The position numbers and the translations under genes were made by a program. DNA of 64,000 nucleotides from Lepidodermella squamata (taxonomy: Eukaryota; Gastrotricha), in the NCBI GenBank assembly GCA_047495785.1, contig JBLDXI010000046.1, positions 434,001 through 498,000 of the forward strand, given 5' to 3'. Position 1 is the stretch's first letter. The number at the start of each line of letters is the position of its first letter. The notes below the pieces were generated by a model. It was given only the letters and a program-made list of their open reading frames with translations, was not told the DNA's origin and ran no database searches. Of this stretch, positions 32,655-43,781 are shown one piece after another.

Positions 32655-33347
32655 AGATTTTTTAGGTCAAACCCTGGTTTATTTGAAACCTTAGGTTTTC
32701 ATTCTCAGTTGGAAATTTCCCAAAAATTACCTAATTTTGTACAGCTGGTAATTTTGGGCGCTCATTTGCATATGCAAGGGCCTTGTGATTTACACTTGAG
32801 AGAAAAATATTTGGAGACATTTTTTCTGTTGTGGTAAAAAAATACTAATTATTTGCTAATGTTCTTATTTTTTGCTCAATTTTTACTATCATTTTATTGA
32901 ATTTGCTTTTTTTGCTGCTATCCAGTCGTCGATCTTTTTCCGTTTTTCGCATCTAGGGTTTCTACCTATCCTCATTTGATTCGTCATGATTTTCACTTTC
33001 TTTTTTGACACCGGACGATAAACTGAAACAGAACGCATGGTTGTTATAATACAACGTGGCTCCTCGTTATTTCATTCGGTAACACTTGTCGCAATAAGGC
33101 GCTATACTGAAACTATGTTCAAGTTGCTATATGTGTAGCGTACATCTCAGAGGCGGAAGGAAGTGGCAAAACCACTCTGCTGGCACTGCTTTTCATAGCA
33201 TAGGCAGCATCAAGTGAGAAATCCAAACTGCTGGCTATATGGTCTATGGTACTTATTGGTATAAGGGAGAGAGAAACGTACTACGTATAAGCGTAACACC
33301 GTTCATTATACCAGTCGCCGCAGTACTGATGATAAATAAATTGAAAA
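32655..33347. other. Intergenic DNA upstream of the first EB-module gene
   Basis: No gene recognised. It holds the promoter of the gene starting at 33348, but I see no convincing TATA element. Confidence 0.35.
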
Positions 33348-35063
33348 ATGGTCGAAATTCTGCGATTACAGGTACAGGAAAAATATATAAAAATTCTTCA
33401 AAAATACTGATTTATTCCATTTTTCCAGAGCCTCCTTCTGCTTCTTTTTATTGCAGCACTAGAGCTATTTAGCAGCGGAAAAGGACAGTATGGCCGGGTA
33501 CAGATCAGCCTATCATCAAGTGAGTAATTTCCCATTTTTTTATAATTTTTTGAAAATTCGATTTTTTCAAGACTGTTCATCGCCGCAAGCAAAGTGTGCT
33601 GACAACGAATACTGCGAGTCGTTTACAAAAATTGTTTTCAATTTTATTCAGTAAAATAATTTAATTTAATTAACAATTATTATTTTTTTACAGGATCCGC
33701 CTTGTAAATCGAAAGCTTGCATGTGCAATGGCTGTTCTTGGAGAAGCGGCAAAATTTGCAAACAAGGTAAAACATTTTCGCCAAAATTCATGAATTGAGC
33801 GAAAATCAAGATTAAGATTAAGAATTTAAATTTAATGAATTTTTCATTTTTGAAATTTGGTGAAATTTTTTAAAAAATATTGAAATTTTATTCAGTTTAA
33901 GGAAATTTAATTCCAATTTTTTGAAAGTGAAGCCAGCGATATCAGAGCTGGATGTGACTCGGATACAATTATTACAGTTTCATGATTTTCAATTTTTTGA
34001 AATTTCATTGAAATATTTTTGAAATTTAAGAAATTCATATTATTTTCAAGAACTTTTAAAATGAAAATTTTAAGCCTCAATCAATTAATTTTTTTAAACT
34101 AAAGCCAAATTTGCCAACGATATTGGAGATCGATGCGACTCAGATACAATTATCACAGTGCCCGGCGCAATTTGTTCGAACAACCGCGTCAATTGTTCGA
34201 TAGGCGAGTCTGCAAATGGCTGCAGCATCGGCAACTGCACCGAGCCAGCCGACGGCTTCAAATGCCACGAATCCACCTTAATCTGCGAAAATGACTGGGA
34301 ACTTTTCGATGAAGCCCTGCGAATCTGCCGGCCGCGTAAAATCGGCGAGCCGTGCCGTAGCGATTCTGATTGTTCAAAGCCAAACAGCCATTTGCTGATT
34401 TGTTCTGCCGATGCTAAATTATGCTCGTGCGACGTGACGCAGGGTGTCCGGACTTGGTTGATGGTTCTTAACGAATTCAACCAATTCGCGCTGGTTGATC
34501 AATGCGTGGCAAAGGGAGCGGTTGTTAACATCACGAAGGGCGGCGAGTGTAATACGGAAGAAGGGACTGAAAAATTTCTGACCTCAATTACGGCGAAATT
34601 TTGCGATCAAAACACGTTTTGCATGAAATGCCCGGGCGAAAAAACAGCACTTTGCCGTAAGTTAACAAATCTCCTGCAATATTCTGTGAATTTTCAAAAT
34701 AAAATTTTTGACATTTTCAAAATTAAAATTTTCGAATTATAAATTTTCAAAATTTTCGAAAATATTTTTTTCGATAGTGAATTAATTTTTTAGCTTTTAA
34801 AAAAATTAAGAAAATTACGAAAAAGTGCTTTTAATTTCAAAAATTGAGATGACGCATTTTTCTATTTCCGCAATTTTTTTTTCGTGCAATTATTTTATTT
34901 TGTTTCTATTTCAGGGTCAATATCACCGGAATTTCTCAAACCGGCCGTGCTTTGTGGCCGCAAGCAGTTTCGCTATTCATCAGCAATAAGGCTATCAAAC
35001 TTTAATTCCAACTTCGCAACTTCAATTTTTCTTTATTTTTTTCATCCACTCTTTTTAAATTAA
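33348..35063 (+). CDS. EB-module Cys-rich GPI-type surface protein, divergent member
   Basis: Six exons: 33348-33371, 33430-33487, 33572-33633, 33694-33766, 34105-34656 and 34915-35063, giving 305 aa. The signal peptide is split between exons 1 and 2 (SLLLLLFIAALELFSSG). Exon 3 is 62 bp, as in every family member (NCSSPQAKCADNEYCESFTKI). Exon 4 gives DPPCKSKACMCNGC. The large exon has C-rich EB-like repeats and ends TALC. The last exon has VLCGRKQFRYSS and a hydrophobic tail (ATSIFLYFFHPLFL) consistent with GPI attachment. The exon 3 donor is the weak GTTTTC, accepted because length and phase match the paralogues. It is the most diverged member and lies 5 kb from the rest of the array. Function unknown; the architecture predicts an extracellular surface protein. 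Confidence 0.75.
33931..33985 (+). pseudogene. Decayed duplicate of exon-5 start inside an intron
   Basis: GCGATATCAGAGCTGGATGT and the following CTCGGATACAATTATTACAG closely match the beginning of exon 5 (about 34118-34160), including the GACTC.GATACAATTAT.ACAG core. The intronic copy runs into a stop soon after and is probably a dead duplicate exon. Confidence 0.6.
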
Positions 35064-35396
35064 AAATATGAAAATAAATTTTTAAGAAAAAACTGAAAAA
35101 TTGCTCAGAAAATGTGTCTCATTTGCAATGTCAAATTCTCTTGATATCTGACGCGATCGATCAAGAAATCGAAACATAATTGCGCGGTGAATTTTACGCC
35201 TCGGCTCAATGACGTCTTGGAGATGTTTTCAGGAGAAATTAATCCAGGTAAAAAATAATCGATAATACAAGCCACACACTTGACAAAATGCCGTGATTGC
35301 TACCCATTAGTCTGGCTATATGCGACGGAAGACGCTGGAAAAGAAACACGTCCGTTAATTCTAGAAACGACAAAAACATAATTTTGTTCTAGAAAA

Positions 35397-37578
35397 ATGC
35401 GATTTTTCGAATTTTTCGCAATTTTTGTAATTTTTATTTTTGAATTCTGCGACTCGCAGTCATCGATTCCAACCCCGCCGCCTCCAACGCCCTGCCAGGG
35501 TCAAACCACGGCTGTTTCGGAGCAAGATGTTGCTAATAAATATTTTAAACCCTACGGAAAATGGCAGAGGCCGAAGCGAAACGGCAGCGAAACTGTCAAA
35601 GTCTTCATGGCATTTGTTTTCTCATCAATCGCCGACATAGTAATTCCGGAAAATTTCATAATTCATCGAAAAATTATTAAAAAATTTTCAGCATGAAAAG
35701 GAGAGAAAATTGGAAATTTCTGGATATTTAAGCATCGTAAGTCTTTATTTAAATTATTTCCTTATTTAAATTTTCCTCAACAGAGATGGATGGATGAGTT
35801 TAGGGTGTGGAAAAATGATACGCCCTATAATTGCATCGACTACGTCGGTAAGACTTTTCGCGGTTTTTTTCCATTTTTTTCGAATATTTTCTCGATTAGT
35901 TTTGCCTGCGAATGAAGTTTGGCTGCCTGATATAGCTGTTATGAACTCGGACGATCGGTATACTTTGATGAGTAAGGAAAGCGAGAAAGTTCGCGTCTAC
36001 TCGAATGGCTACTCGGTCTACAGTCCTGGTGGCAAAATTGCACTCTACTGCGAATATGACCTCACTTTGTAAGAAAAATCTCAACATTTTAAAATAATCA
36101 TAACAATAATTTCCAACAGGTTCCCTTTGGATACGCAAATGTGCGCTTTGGAGCTCGAAAGGTTACTGAAATTTCAAATTTTAAATTTTTTCATCAATTT
36201 TTTTGAAATTTTGAAATTTCAAGCTTTTCAATTTTTAAAATGTAATTTCTTCGATTTTAGCTGGCGATATACTCGGCAGTACATGAGCTTCTATTTTTTT
36301 GCCAATATCACGCGAAAATATTTCAAAGAAAACGAACAATGGGAACTGGTCGATTTTTCGCAAGCTAAGATCGACGTTACCTACCTGGACCCGGCTAATT
36401 CATTCGATCACATCGAATTCTACTTCACCATGCGGCGAAAAGTCATGTATTACATGTGAGAAAATTCCAAAATGTTGCCGGAAAAATTTGATAATTTTTT
36501 TTTTAATTAGGATGAATGTGTTGATTCCGAGTCTTTTGATCGCCCTGGCTCATTTGGCTGTTTTCGCGGTGCCAATAGGCGAACCTGAGAAAATTCACAT
36601 CTCATTTACTTGTCTCCTCGCCTATTCAGTATTTCAGGTCATGGTCATCGAAGACATGCCGAGGTTTAATTAGGAACACAGCCGATTAAATTTCAAATTA
36701 TGGATTTGTCTTTCCAGGTCAAGCGATCACATTCCGATAATTTCTATCTATATCGATCTGCAAATGGCCTACATTTCAGTATCAATGGTGAGAAATAATA
36801 TCCGAATTTTGTTGTTTGAAAATTAAAAAAAATTGAAATTTCAACAAAATTCTTTGGATTTTTTTTAAATTCTTCGGAAGCTTGAAATCTTTTAATTTGA
36901 AATTAATTTTAATTAATCAAAATCATCCGCCCGAAAATTTCAGATTTTAAAATTGAATTTTCCCTGATTTTAAACTTGAATTTTAAATTTTCCCTGATTT
37001 TAAATTTGAATTTTTGTAAAATCTCAATTTTGTAAAATTTCCCATGTTTTGCGTAGCTTGGAGAGGGCATTGCTATGTACGCTCTTCACATAGGCGCCCA
37101 TAAAGGCGTCCGATCCGATTGTTACGTCCCGCGATGGCTACTCAGCATCACAAAAATCATCGCTAAACTGCTACTTCTCGACTATAATCTACCTGAAAAA
37201 TCGTCAAAATTGCCGCAAAAAACTGTCGGTAATCAGGTCATATTGAGCCATATCGATTACAAGGGCGAAATGTGGCACGAATCTCCCATGCCATCAACCA
37301 CCTGTTGCTGCGAGCGGAAGAGAAGGAAAAGCCGTTCGGATTCTAAAAAAATTCGAAGCGTTGACGATTACGAGCCTAATAATCAGGCTAATATTGAGGA
37401 TGAAAACACTTCAAGGAACACTACGTCATCTCAGCTGGAAATCCGCGAGCTTGAATGGCAGCTGGTTGCTTTCACCCTGGAAAGACTTGTCGGTGTTACG
37501 TACCTGTTAGCTATCATTTTAACGCCGATTGTCATTTTTCTCATCTATCCTAATACTTTACCAAACCGGCATAAATAA
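35397..37578 (+). CDS. Cys-loop ligand-gated ion channel subunit, nine exons
   Basis: Exons 35397-35639, 35692-35736, 35784-35847, 35900-36068, 36120-36161, 36261-36455, 36511-36663, 36718-36787 and 37057-37578; 500 aa, all junctions in phase. Signal peptide MRFFEFFAIFVIFIFEFCDS. Nicotinic-like features: W.DEF.VW...YNCIDYV, EVWLPDIAVMN, and a CEYDLTLFPLDTQMC Cys-loop with 13 residues between cysteines. M1 YYMMNVLIPSLLIALAHLAVF. M2 starts EKIHISFTCLLAY, with Glu at -1' and Leu at 9', so cation selectivity is likely. M3 follows with YIDLQMAYISVSMLGEG. The intracellular loop is about 125 residues and basic; M4 is near the C-terminus. No vicinal CC. It is distantly related to the intronless pair at 3.9 and 8.2 kb, being closer to the acetylcholine branch. 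Ligand unknown. Confidence 0.88.
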
Positions 37579-37663
37579 TTATCTCAATTTTTGGAATATT
37601 TTCAATATTTTTCTATTTTTATTGAATAATTTTTCTAACAAGCCGTAATAAAAATTGAATGAC

Positions 37664-38983
37664 TTAATTATATTTATTTGAGAAAAAAATTCCGGAAACT
37701 AATGCTATGAAGTTCGTAAAAAGTAAAGATGCTGTTACGAATCGTTTTGCTCCGGATGAGTCGTAGTAGTTGCAGCGGGTTCGAATTGTTTCAGTTCTGT
37801 TCTTGGACGATTTGTTTGATATCGTACAACACTCCATGGTCGATCGCAGCCGGTCAGCAATCACCTGCTCGCTGCCACATTTCCACGACACATCAAACGT
37901 ATCCTTGTCTGGCACTTCATTGTCTAATTTTTGAAAATTGAATTTTTTCAAATATTTCAAATTTCGCCGTCCAATTGATAAATTTTAAAAATATTGATAA
38001 ATAAATTGATAAATTATTTTGAGAATTTGTCAATAAATTTCAAAAATTCGATTTCATTTTAAATTTCGAAAATTTCATTCCGAAAATTCAAAAATAAAAT
38101 TTTAAAATTTCAATTTCAATTTTTTGAAATTTCGATTTTCGGGGAGGTTCAATTGAATTATTATTTTTTTTTAATTCAAAATGGTTCACATAAAATTACC
38201 TGATAAGGGGTTCACAAATGTGCAGTCTTCGCGGCGTTTAAGCTGGCTGCAACAAGCCGTTGTGAAGTTTAGCGATCTGAAAAATCGATCGAATTGAGCC
38301 GTCCAAGACTTGACGCAAATTTCATCGCTAGACGTCGTCCGGTTCAACTCTCGAATAACGTTCAAAATCGACCCTGAACATAAGTTTATCATACTTTGTT
38401 CAATTTTAGGAAAATGCTATACCATCACGAGGTTCATATCGCTGCAATGTGCAAGTCGGTGGTTGATTCGGGCAACAATCGAGCCATACTTTGATCTTCC
38501 CGCCTGCTATCTCTTGATAAATCTGAAGACACCTATCTCTAACTGAATTAGCTAGGATTGGCGAGCCTAAATCCATAGGAATGGAGTTGAAAAAATTCGA
38601 TTTCAAGATGAAAAAATTTAACTCTCAGTATTTGCGATTTGGCAATTGAAAGTTGTATAGCTTGAGCAACATCTCACAGGAGGCAGAAGCAGGCCAATAT
38701 TCAGGTCAATACAGTCCTCATTTCGTCCCAAAACACCTGTCAAATTCGCTTTATAGATGATATTCACGATGATTAAATGAAAGTTAAACCTGAAAACAGG
38801 AATAAAGAAAGCGTCAGTAATACGTTGCTGTGCGGCTGCATTGGTAGCTTGCCAATTCTTGGATGAAAACTGAGTGCTGAGCGTTTTTTGCTCTGTCATC
38901 TGTGTGTACTGCGTGCGTAGAAGGAGAAGAATTTCTTCGTGAGAGGAAAAAAAAACTAGCAAAAACTCGAGGTCATAATACAT
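37664..38983 (-). CDS. Surface protein with four C..CC..C repeats
   Basis: Four exons on the reverse strand: 38623-38983, 38423-38566, 38200-38373 and 37664-37923, phases consistent; 312 aa. The mature region has four units of one plan, a Cys, 15-25 residues, a CC pair, 5-15 residues, then a Cys: EDC..RCCSSYTTFNC, DRC..LDCCPNQPPTC, EIC..ACCSQLKRREDC and WKC..ECCTISN..RC. Each unit sits on its own exon. The C-terminus is hydrophobic (FVTASLLFTNFIALVSGIFF), as in GPI precursors or a single anchor. The N-terminal hydrophobic stretch (FHLIIVNIIYK) is weak, so the start (Met at 38983 or a later one) and a possible extra 5' intron are uncertain. I do not recognise the family. It lies tail to tail with the channel gene, 85 bp away. 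Confidence 0.65.
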
Positions 38984-39139
38984 CCTAGCGTGTGGTTATT
39001 TGAGCAGTTTTTATGAGTCACCGCATGAAAAAACACAGAAATACCCGGTTAGTGAATAAGGTATTTTTCTAAGTAGATTCTAAGTAAATTTTTCTAAGTT
39101 TAGTTTCTAAACTCTAATAACCCAAAAAGGGCACGTTTA

Positions 39140-39420
39140 GGAAAAAGAGCACTGAACAGCAAGAGCGTCAAAACAGCAAATTTCCCATTTCGTGACAAAA
39201 CAGCAAAAGCGTCATAACAGCAAATTACCAATTTCGCGACAGAAAGGCATAAGTGAACAAAAACAAAAGCGACGAAACAGCAGAAGTGACGAAAAACAAA
39301 AGCGACAAAACAGCAGAAGTGACAAAACGGAAAATTTTACGTTTGGCGGCAAAACAGCAACAGAACAATGCTGTTTTGTCGCGAGTAATTTTGCTGTTTT
39401 GTCGCTTTTGCTATTATGGC
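39140..39420. mobile_element. Foldback MITE built of AACAGC repeats
   Basis: The left part holds several direct copies of (A)GCAAAAGCG(A/T)CAAAACAGC-type words. The right 60 bp hold the same words inverted (GCTGTTTTGTCGC twice), so the ends can pair. About 280 bp, no coding capacity. Scattered copies of the same word occur at 22990-23170. Confidence 0.65.
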
Positions 39421-40131
39421 TGTCTGCCCAAAACAGTTGGTCAACTGGCTTTGAAGCTTCAGAGGCTTCAAATACTCTTTCACTAATTATTGTTCAAGCG
39501 AAAACCCATATTCAACCGAATTGATGAAGACCGATCTTCAAAACAGCTTCGAAATCTCAACACTCAACGCGGAAGAAGTTTTTTATCCTATATGCCCCAA
39601 TATTTCACGATTTATTAGCAAACAGCTTTCTCGTTCGGTTTCAACTTTTCGAGAAATCAGAACTTTATGCCTGAAAACTCTTTTTTATTAACAGCTATTA
39701 AAATGTAATTATTGATTGCCGCGGCAATAAACACGCAATGTTGGCCTGGCGCCGCCGCTGGTTATCGATCGATTGTTGGCGCGTCGACCGGTGAAATATT
39801 TCCGTGCTGGGATTTCCTGTGCCTGAAATATTCAAGAAAAAAAAACTAGCTAAAATCACTCGATCAGTCATGCAAAAATGGAACTGACGCAACTGCGTCC
39901 TGGCCTTGAATTAATATTTAAGTATCCATAAAAAAATTGCACTGAGAAATAATTTCAATTAAAATCAGGTAAGTAACTATGATTTACCGTTGCATTTCGA
40001 TACTCACTTGATTTAGATGTTTTTTCAAGGAAATAAAATGCGAAATAACCTGAGATTTGAGCGCCTAATGCATCCAGTTTGTATTCGACCCTAAATCCTA
40101 TGAATTTCGTTTCAAAAATTGTATAATTTAG
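39421..40131. other. Intergenic DNA with the unassigned first exon of the next gene
   Basis: No separate gene supported. By analogy with the other members, a short ATG exon for the next gene should lie here. ATGCATCCA followed by GT at about 40068-40078 is one candidate, but I could not decide. Confidence 0.35.
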
Positions 40132-41815
40132 GCTCTGCTTTTGCTACTGATCTGTCACTTCGCAATTGCTGATCTGTTCTCAACAAGTAACATAAGATTT
40201 TATTGTTCCAAGTTTTGTTTGATTTGCAAGGTTTTAGCCTGCTCCAATCCAAGCGACAAATGCGGCGATAACGAAAGATGTGAAGCATTTGCTGGCTTTG
40301 TAAATTTTTATGAACCAAGCTTTTCAAAAGGCGATCATTGACCTTTTGTTCATTTCATTTCAGGACCCGCCCTGCAAAACTAAAGCTTGCATTTGCAACG
40401 ACTGTGCTAATCGAAACACATATGGAAAATGCATTCCAAGTAAGATTTCCTAGAATATGAGATGCCTTAGAGCGATAATTCAGCTCGAATTTTGACTTCT
40501 ACACATTTCTGAGATTAAGTTTCCAGCGCTAATTGTTGCCATTTTCGATAGATTGTGGCCCATTAATGAGCCTGGATTATAAGATTTTTAGCTTTTGAAG
40601 TATCGGAAAGATACTTGGAATCGATATCGGCTTGGCCTAAGATTATGGGGAAGAATAACAATTTCTCAAATTGTTGCAAGAGAGCTTAGCTTTAGGGTTA
40701 GCTAGTTGACATTCCTTCGTAATGCTGTCGAACATCCTAATTTTCAGCTAAATACATCTATAACCTCGACGACAATTGTGCGCAAAATTCGGCGACCGAA
40801 GTGATAATTATTCCGAGGGCTTACTGCAAGGAGAACAACAAAGTCGCCTGTCTACTGGACCCCGAGGGCTTCAACGGTTGTTCAGCTGGCACCAATTGCA
40901 CGCGGCTTCAATCGCGAATGCCAAAACGGGTTGTGCCTATGCACGGGCCAGAACGAGCGTTTCGACTACGACAAGGGTGGATGTCGCGAGCGGAAGTTGG
41001 GTGACAAATGCGAAATTCAAAACGACTGCGCTTCTCCAGATGGCAACAACATGATGACCTGTACGAGTGGGAAGTGCGCCTGTGACACGACGAAAACAAA
41101 TGAAGTTCAGGTTATGGTGTGGAACGATGATACGGACATTTTCGAGACGCAGTCGATTTGTTTGAACAAGAAGGCTACGGCAAATGTTAAGCAGGGCCAG
41201 CCGTGTACTGTTGCGATTGTTCAAAATAATTATGCCGAGGATTCGTTGGCTTGCGACAAATCACTCGTCTGCTTCGCGTGTCCAGAAGACAATTCAAAGG
41301 GATTATGCCGTAAGTTTTGAAGTATGAAGTATGATTCGGTCTGGGAAGAATTATGATCCAAAGTTGAAACTTTTCTGTAAAAGCATTTTTCCATAGAAAC
41401 TTTTCCCTGCCTTGAAATTGTCCCTTCGTTTCGGGTGAGGTTCTAAACAGAATTCTCTCGTTAACAATCACCGGGAAATTCCATAGTTTGACATTATTGG
41501 AAGTGTTTTGGAGGATTCACAAACCTCAAGCACGCAACCTGGGAGACCTCGAAAAATGCAAATTTTGTCCTAGTGGTGATACTGAAATTGCTCTGTTTGG
41601 TTCCAGGAAAAGTCGTCCAGCCGTTCCAAAAAACCGCAGAACAATGTGGATGGCGAGCTTTTGTATTCAATGGTACTTCACGACCGCTGGATAACGCACC
41701 AAGATACGTCCCGCCTGCAAAGGTGAAATCTGGGGCATTGAAACATCATGCCGGGGCCTTCATTACGCTATCGCTTATGAGTATTGGCTATTTATCACAG
41801 ACCACGAGCCTTTGA
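40132..41815 (+). CDS. EB-module Cys-rich GPI-type protein with a one-base frameshift
   Basis: Exons 40132-40186, 40238-40299, 40364-40439, 40748-41309 and 41607-41815 are clear; the first ATG exon is not resolved. The signal peptide exon gives ALLLLLICHFAIADLFS. The 62-bp exon gives TCSNPSDKCGDNERCEAFAGF, then DPPCKTKACICNDC. The large exon starts YIYNLDDNC, has GFNGCSAGTNC and then FNRECQNGLCLCTG, FDYDKGGC, DKC..DC, SGKCACDT, KSLVCFAC and ends GLC. Between NC-T and FNREC (about 40900-40904) the frame changes by one base: the exon is 562 bp, where all relatives have a multiple of three. So this is a recent pseudogene, a sequencing error, or a corrected read. The last exon keeps AEQCGWRAFVFNG and a hydrophobic tail. 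Confidence 0.7.
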
Positions 41816-41928
41816 AGGGAATTTGTGAATTAAACTGAAAAAACATTGATTTCTCTGTTGCTACGCTGTTGACTGAAGATACGACATGACGTTTACAGCT
41901 CTGGTTTTGTCATACACATTTTCTGTAT

Positions 41929-42177
41929 TTACATCTGTCGACATTTCGTAACAATCCTCAATGTCACTTTTCCTTCAAGAGAAGACTGTTGGCAGTAAAT
42001 TAGTTCGCGATGATCTTGCCGAAAGGATTTTGCACGTTTGTTTCCTTTTTCATCTTCGTTGTCAGCAATCTCTAATAGGTTGGCCATAAGAAGGTCGCAG
42101 GCTGTGACTGAAACGATCACAATACCGAAAAGTACTAGGATAATTGCTTGAAAATTCCAGAAACTGAGCAAATTCAC
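41929..42177 (-). CDS. Possible small membrane or secreted peptide
   Basis: 82 codons on the reverse strand. The N-terminus is strongly hydrophobic (NFQAIILVLFGIVIVSVTACDLL), like a signal anchor, followed by a charged tail (EIADNEDEKGNKRAKSFRQDHREL). No homologue recognised and no splice partner seen, so it may be chance. Kept because the composition is protein-like and it sits in an otherwise empty gap. Confidence 0.3.
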   Translation of the reverse strand: MNLLSFWNFQAIILVLFGIVIVSVTACDLLMANLLEIADNEDEKGNKRAKSFRQDHRELIYCQQSSLEGKVTLRIVTKCRQM

Positions 42178-42539
42178 CGTAAATTCGAAAAATGATTCGC
42201 AAGCACCGTAGAACAGTGATTCTCAAACATTTCTCAAACATTCTATAATCCAAAAAGGCTCACACGCAACTTTACCAACTCTAACAACTGTTGTTATGCT
42301 GTCTCTAAACAAGGCCTTTGTGCTTTTGATAACGCGTTTCTTGCCCTATAATGTTGTATGTTTTGCCCTTATATCCAGCCATTTTCTGTTGAGAAGGTGA
42401 GTTTTTGCATGATCGCATATTGCATCATCACGGCACAGTGCTTAAATGAAAATATCGATTTTTTTAATTGAATGAAAAATCATGGTGATTTTGGCGAAAA
42501 TTGTCACGGTTGACTAGATCTTAAATAACTGGCGAAATA

Positions 42540-43330
42540 ACAGCTAACCGCTCAAAAATCGCCTATCAAAACCTGCGAAAAATGCGACTCAGATATTCAA
42601 AATTCAAAATGGTTCAATTTTAAACAAATTCTATCAAGTCTCAAAGTCTAAGTATAAATGCAGCCCATTCTGGCGCGATATTTGCAATGTTACGATCATG
42701 ACCTCGTTCTGGCCGGTATTATTGCTTGGCGGGAAAATTAATTTATGAATGGCGGCTCCCGTAGGTTTACTGAGAAAGCGAGTTTTTGCCTCATCGCATT
42801 TTGCATTATCGCGGCGCGGCCAGTGCTATTATGAACATATCAATTTTCGGCATTAAGCCTGCATTGGCAAGGGAGCGTGCTGCCGAAGGCCTGATTTCCA
42901 TGAAACACCCAGGAAAAAAACATGCGCCCATTTTATGATTCTTTTTGGTTAACTTTCTACGGAATACCGGGCACCAACTGCAAAAAATCCCGGTTGTTAT
43001 GCGGAAAATCCTTTTTGTTATGCAAAAGACATCCGCTGTTACATTGCTCATAAAGAATTCTCCTCAAAGATATAGGTCGATTAGCTGTGCCAATTCGATA
43101 TTTTACGATATAACGTTATAGCATATGAAAATTGAACGCACACCTGTTTTTATACAAGAAAGTTTACTGATTGCTCGCATTTTATACGTAATATTAGACA
43201 AGATGGGTTATGCTTCTGCTGCCCGGGAAAAAAGTTACACCGCTCGCAAACATACGAATTACTATGCGGCTGCGCTTATGCATGCGGGTTTTGAAAAAGT
43301 AGCGATGAGATCTTCATCCACTTAATCTAG
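42540..43330 (+). repeat. Upstream block duplicated with the two-module genes, copy 1
   Basis: Matches 50905-51500 over several hundred bp, for example AATTCTATCAA, TCTCAAAGTCT, ATGAATGGCGG and GCCTCATCGCAT. It shows that the fusion gene and its 5' region were duplicated as one unit. Confidence 0.7.
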
Positions 43331-43781
43331 CGTTCGATATCCTGCTAAGATTTGCTTTCGACTTACGTGGTTAATTCAACGCCGTCAATTGCCCCCATGA
43401 AGTGCTACCTCATCTCTCAGCTACTCTCCCAGTTTCCATCAAAATTTGTTGTATAATTAATTGATAACAAGAATTTGATACTCATACAGTACCCGGTAAT
43501 GCCGATTAAGGCTAAAAATTAAACATTCTCTACTTTACTGAGGTAGGACACTCTTACTGTTAACACGTCGAAAATTTCCAGGGCGTGTCATTTATAGTGT
43601 TTATAATTTAGTAGCCTGAGTTCGACCTCTTGAGGTAGAATTTTCACAGTCAGATGTCGATTTCTTCAACGTCTATATACTCTTCCATATACTCTTCTAT
43701 ACAAAAATCTATATCTAACAATACACATCTACTCTTCTATATATATAGTCTATATACTCTTCCATTGAGCTTACAAGCAGC

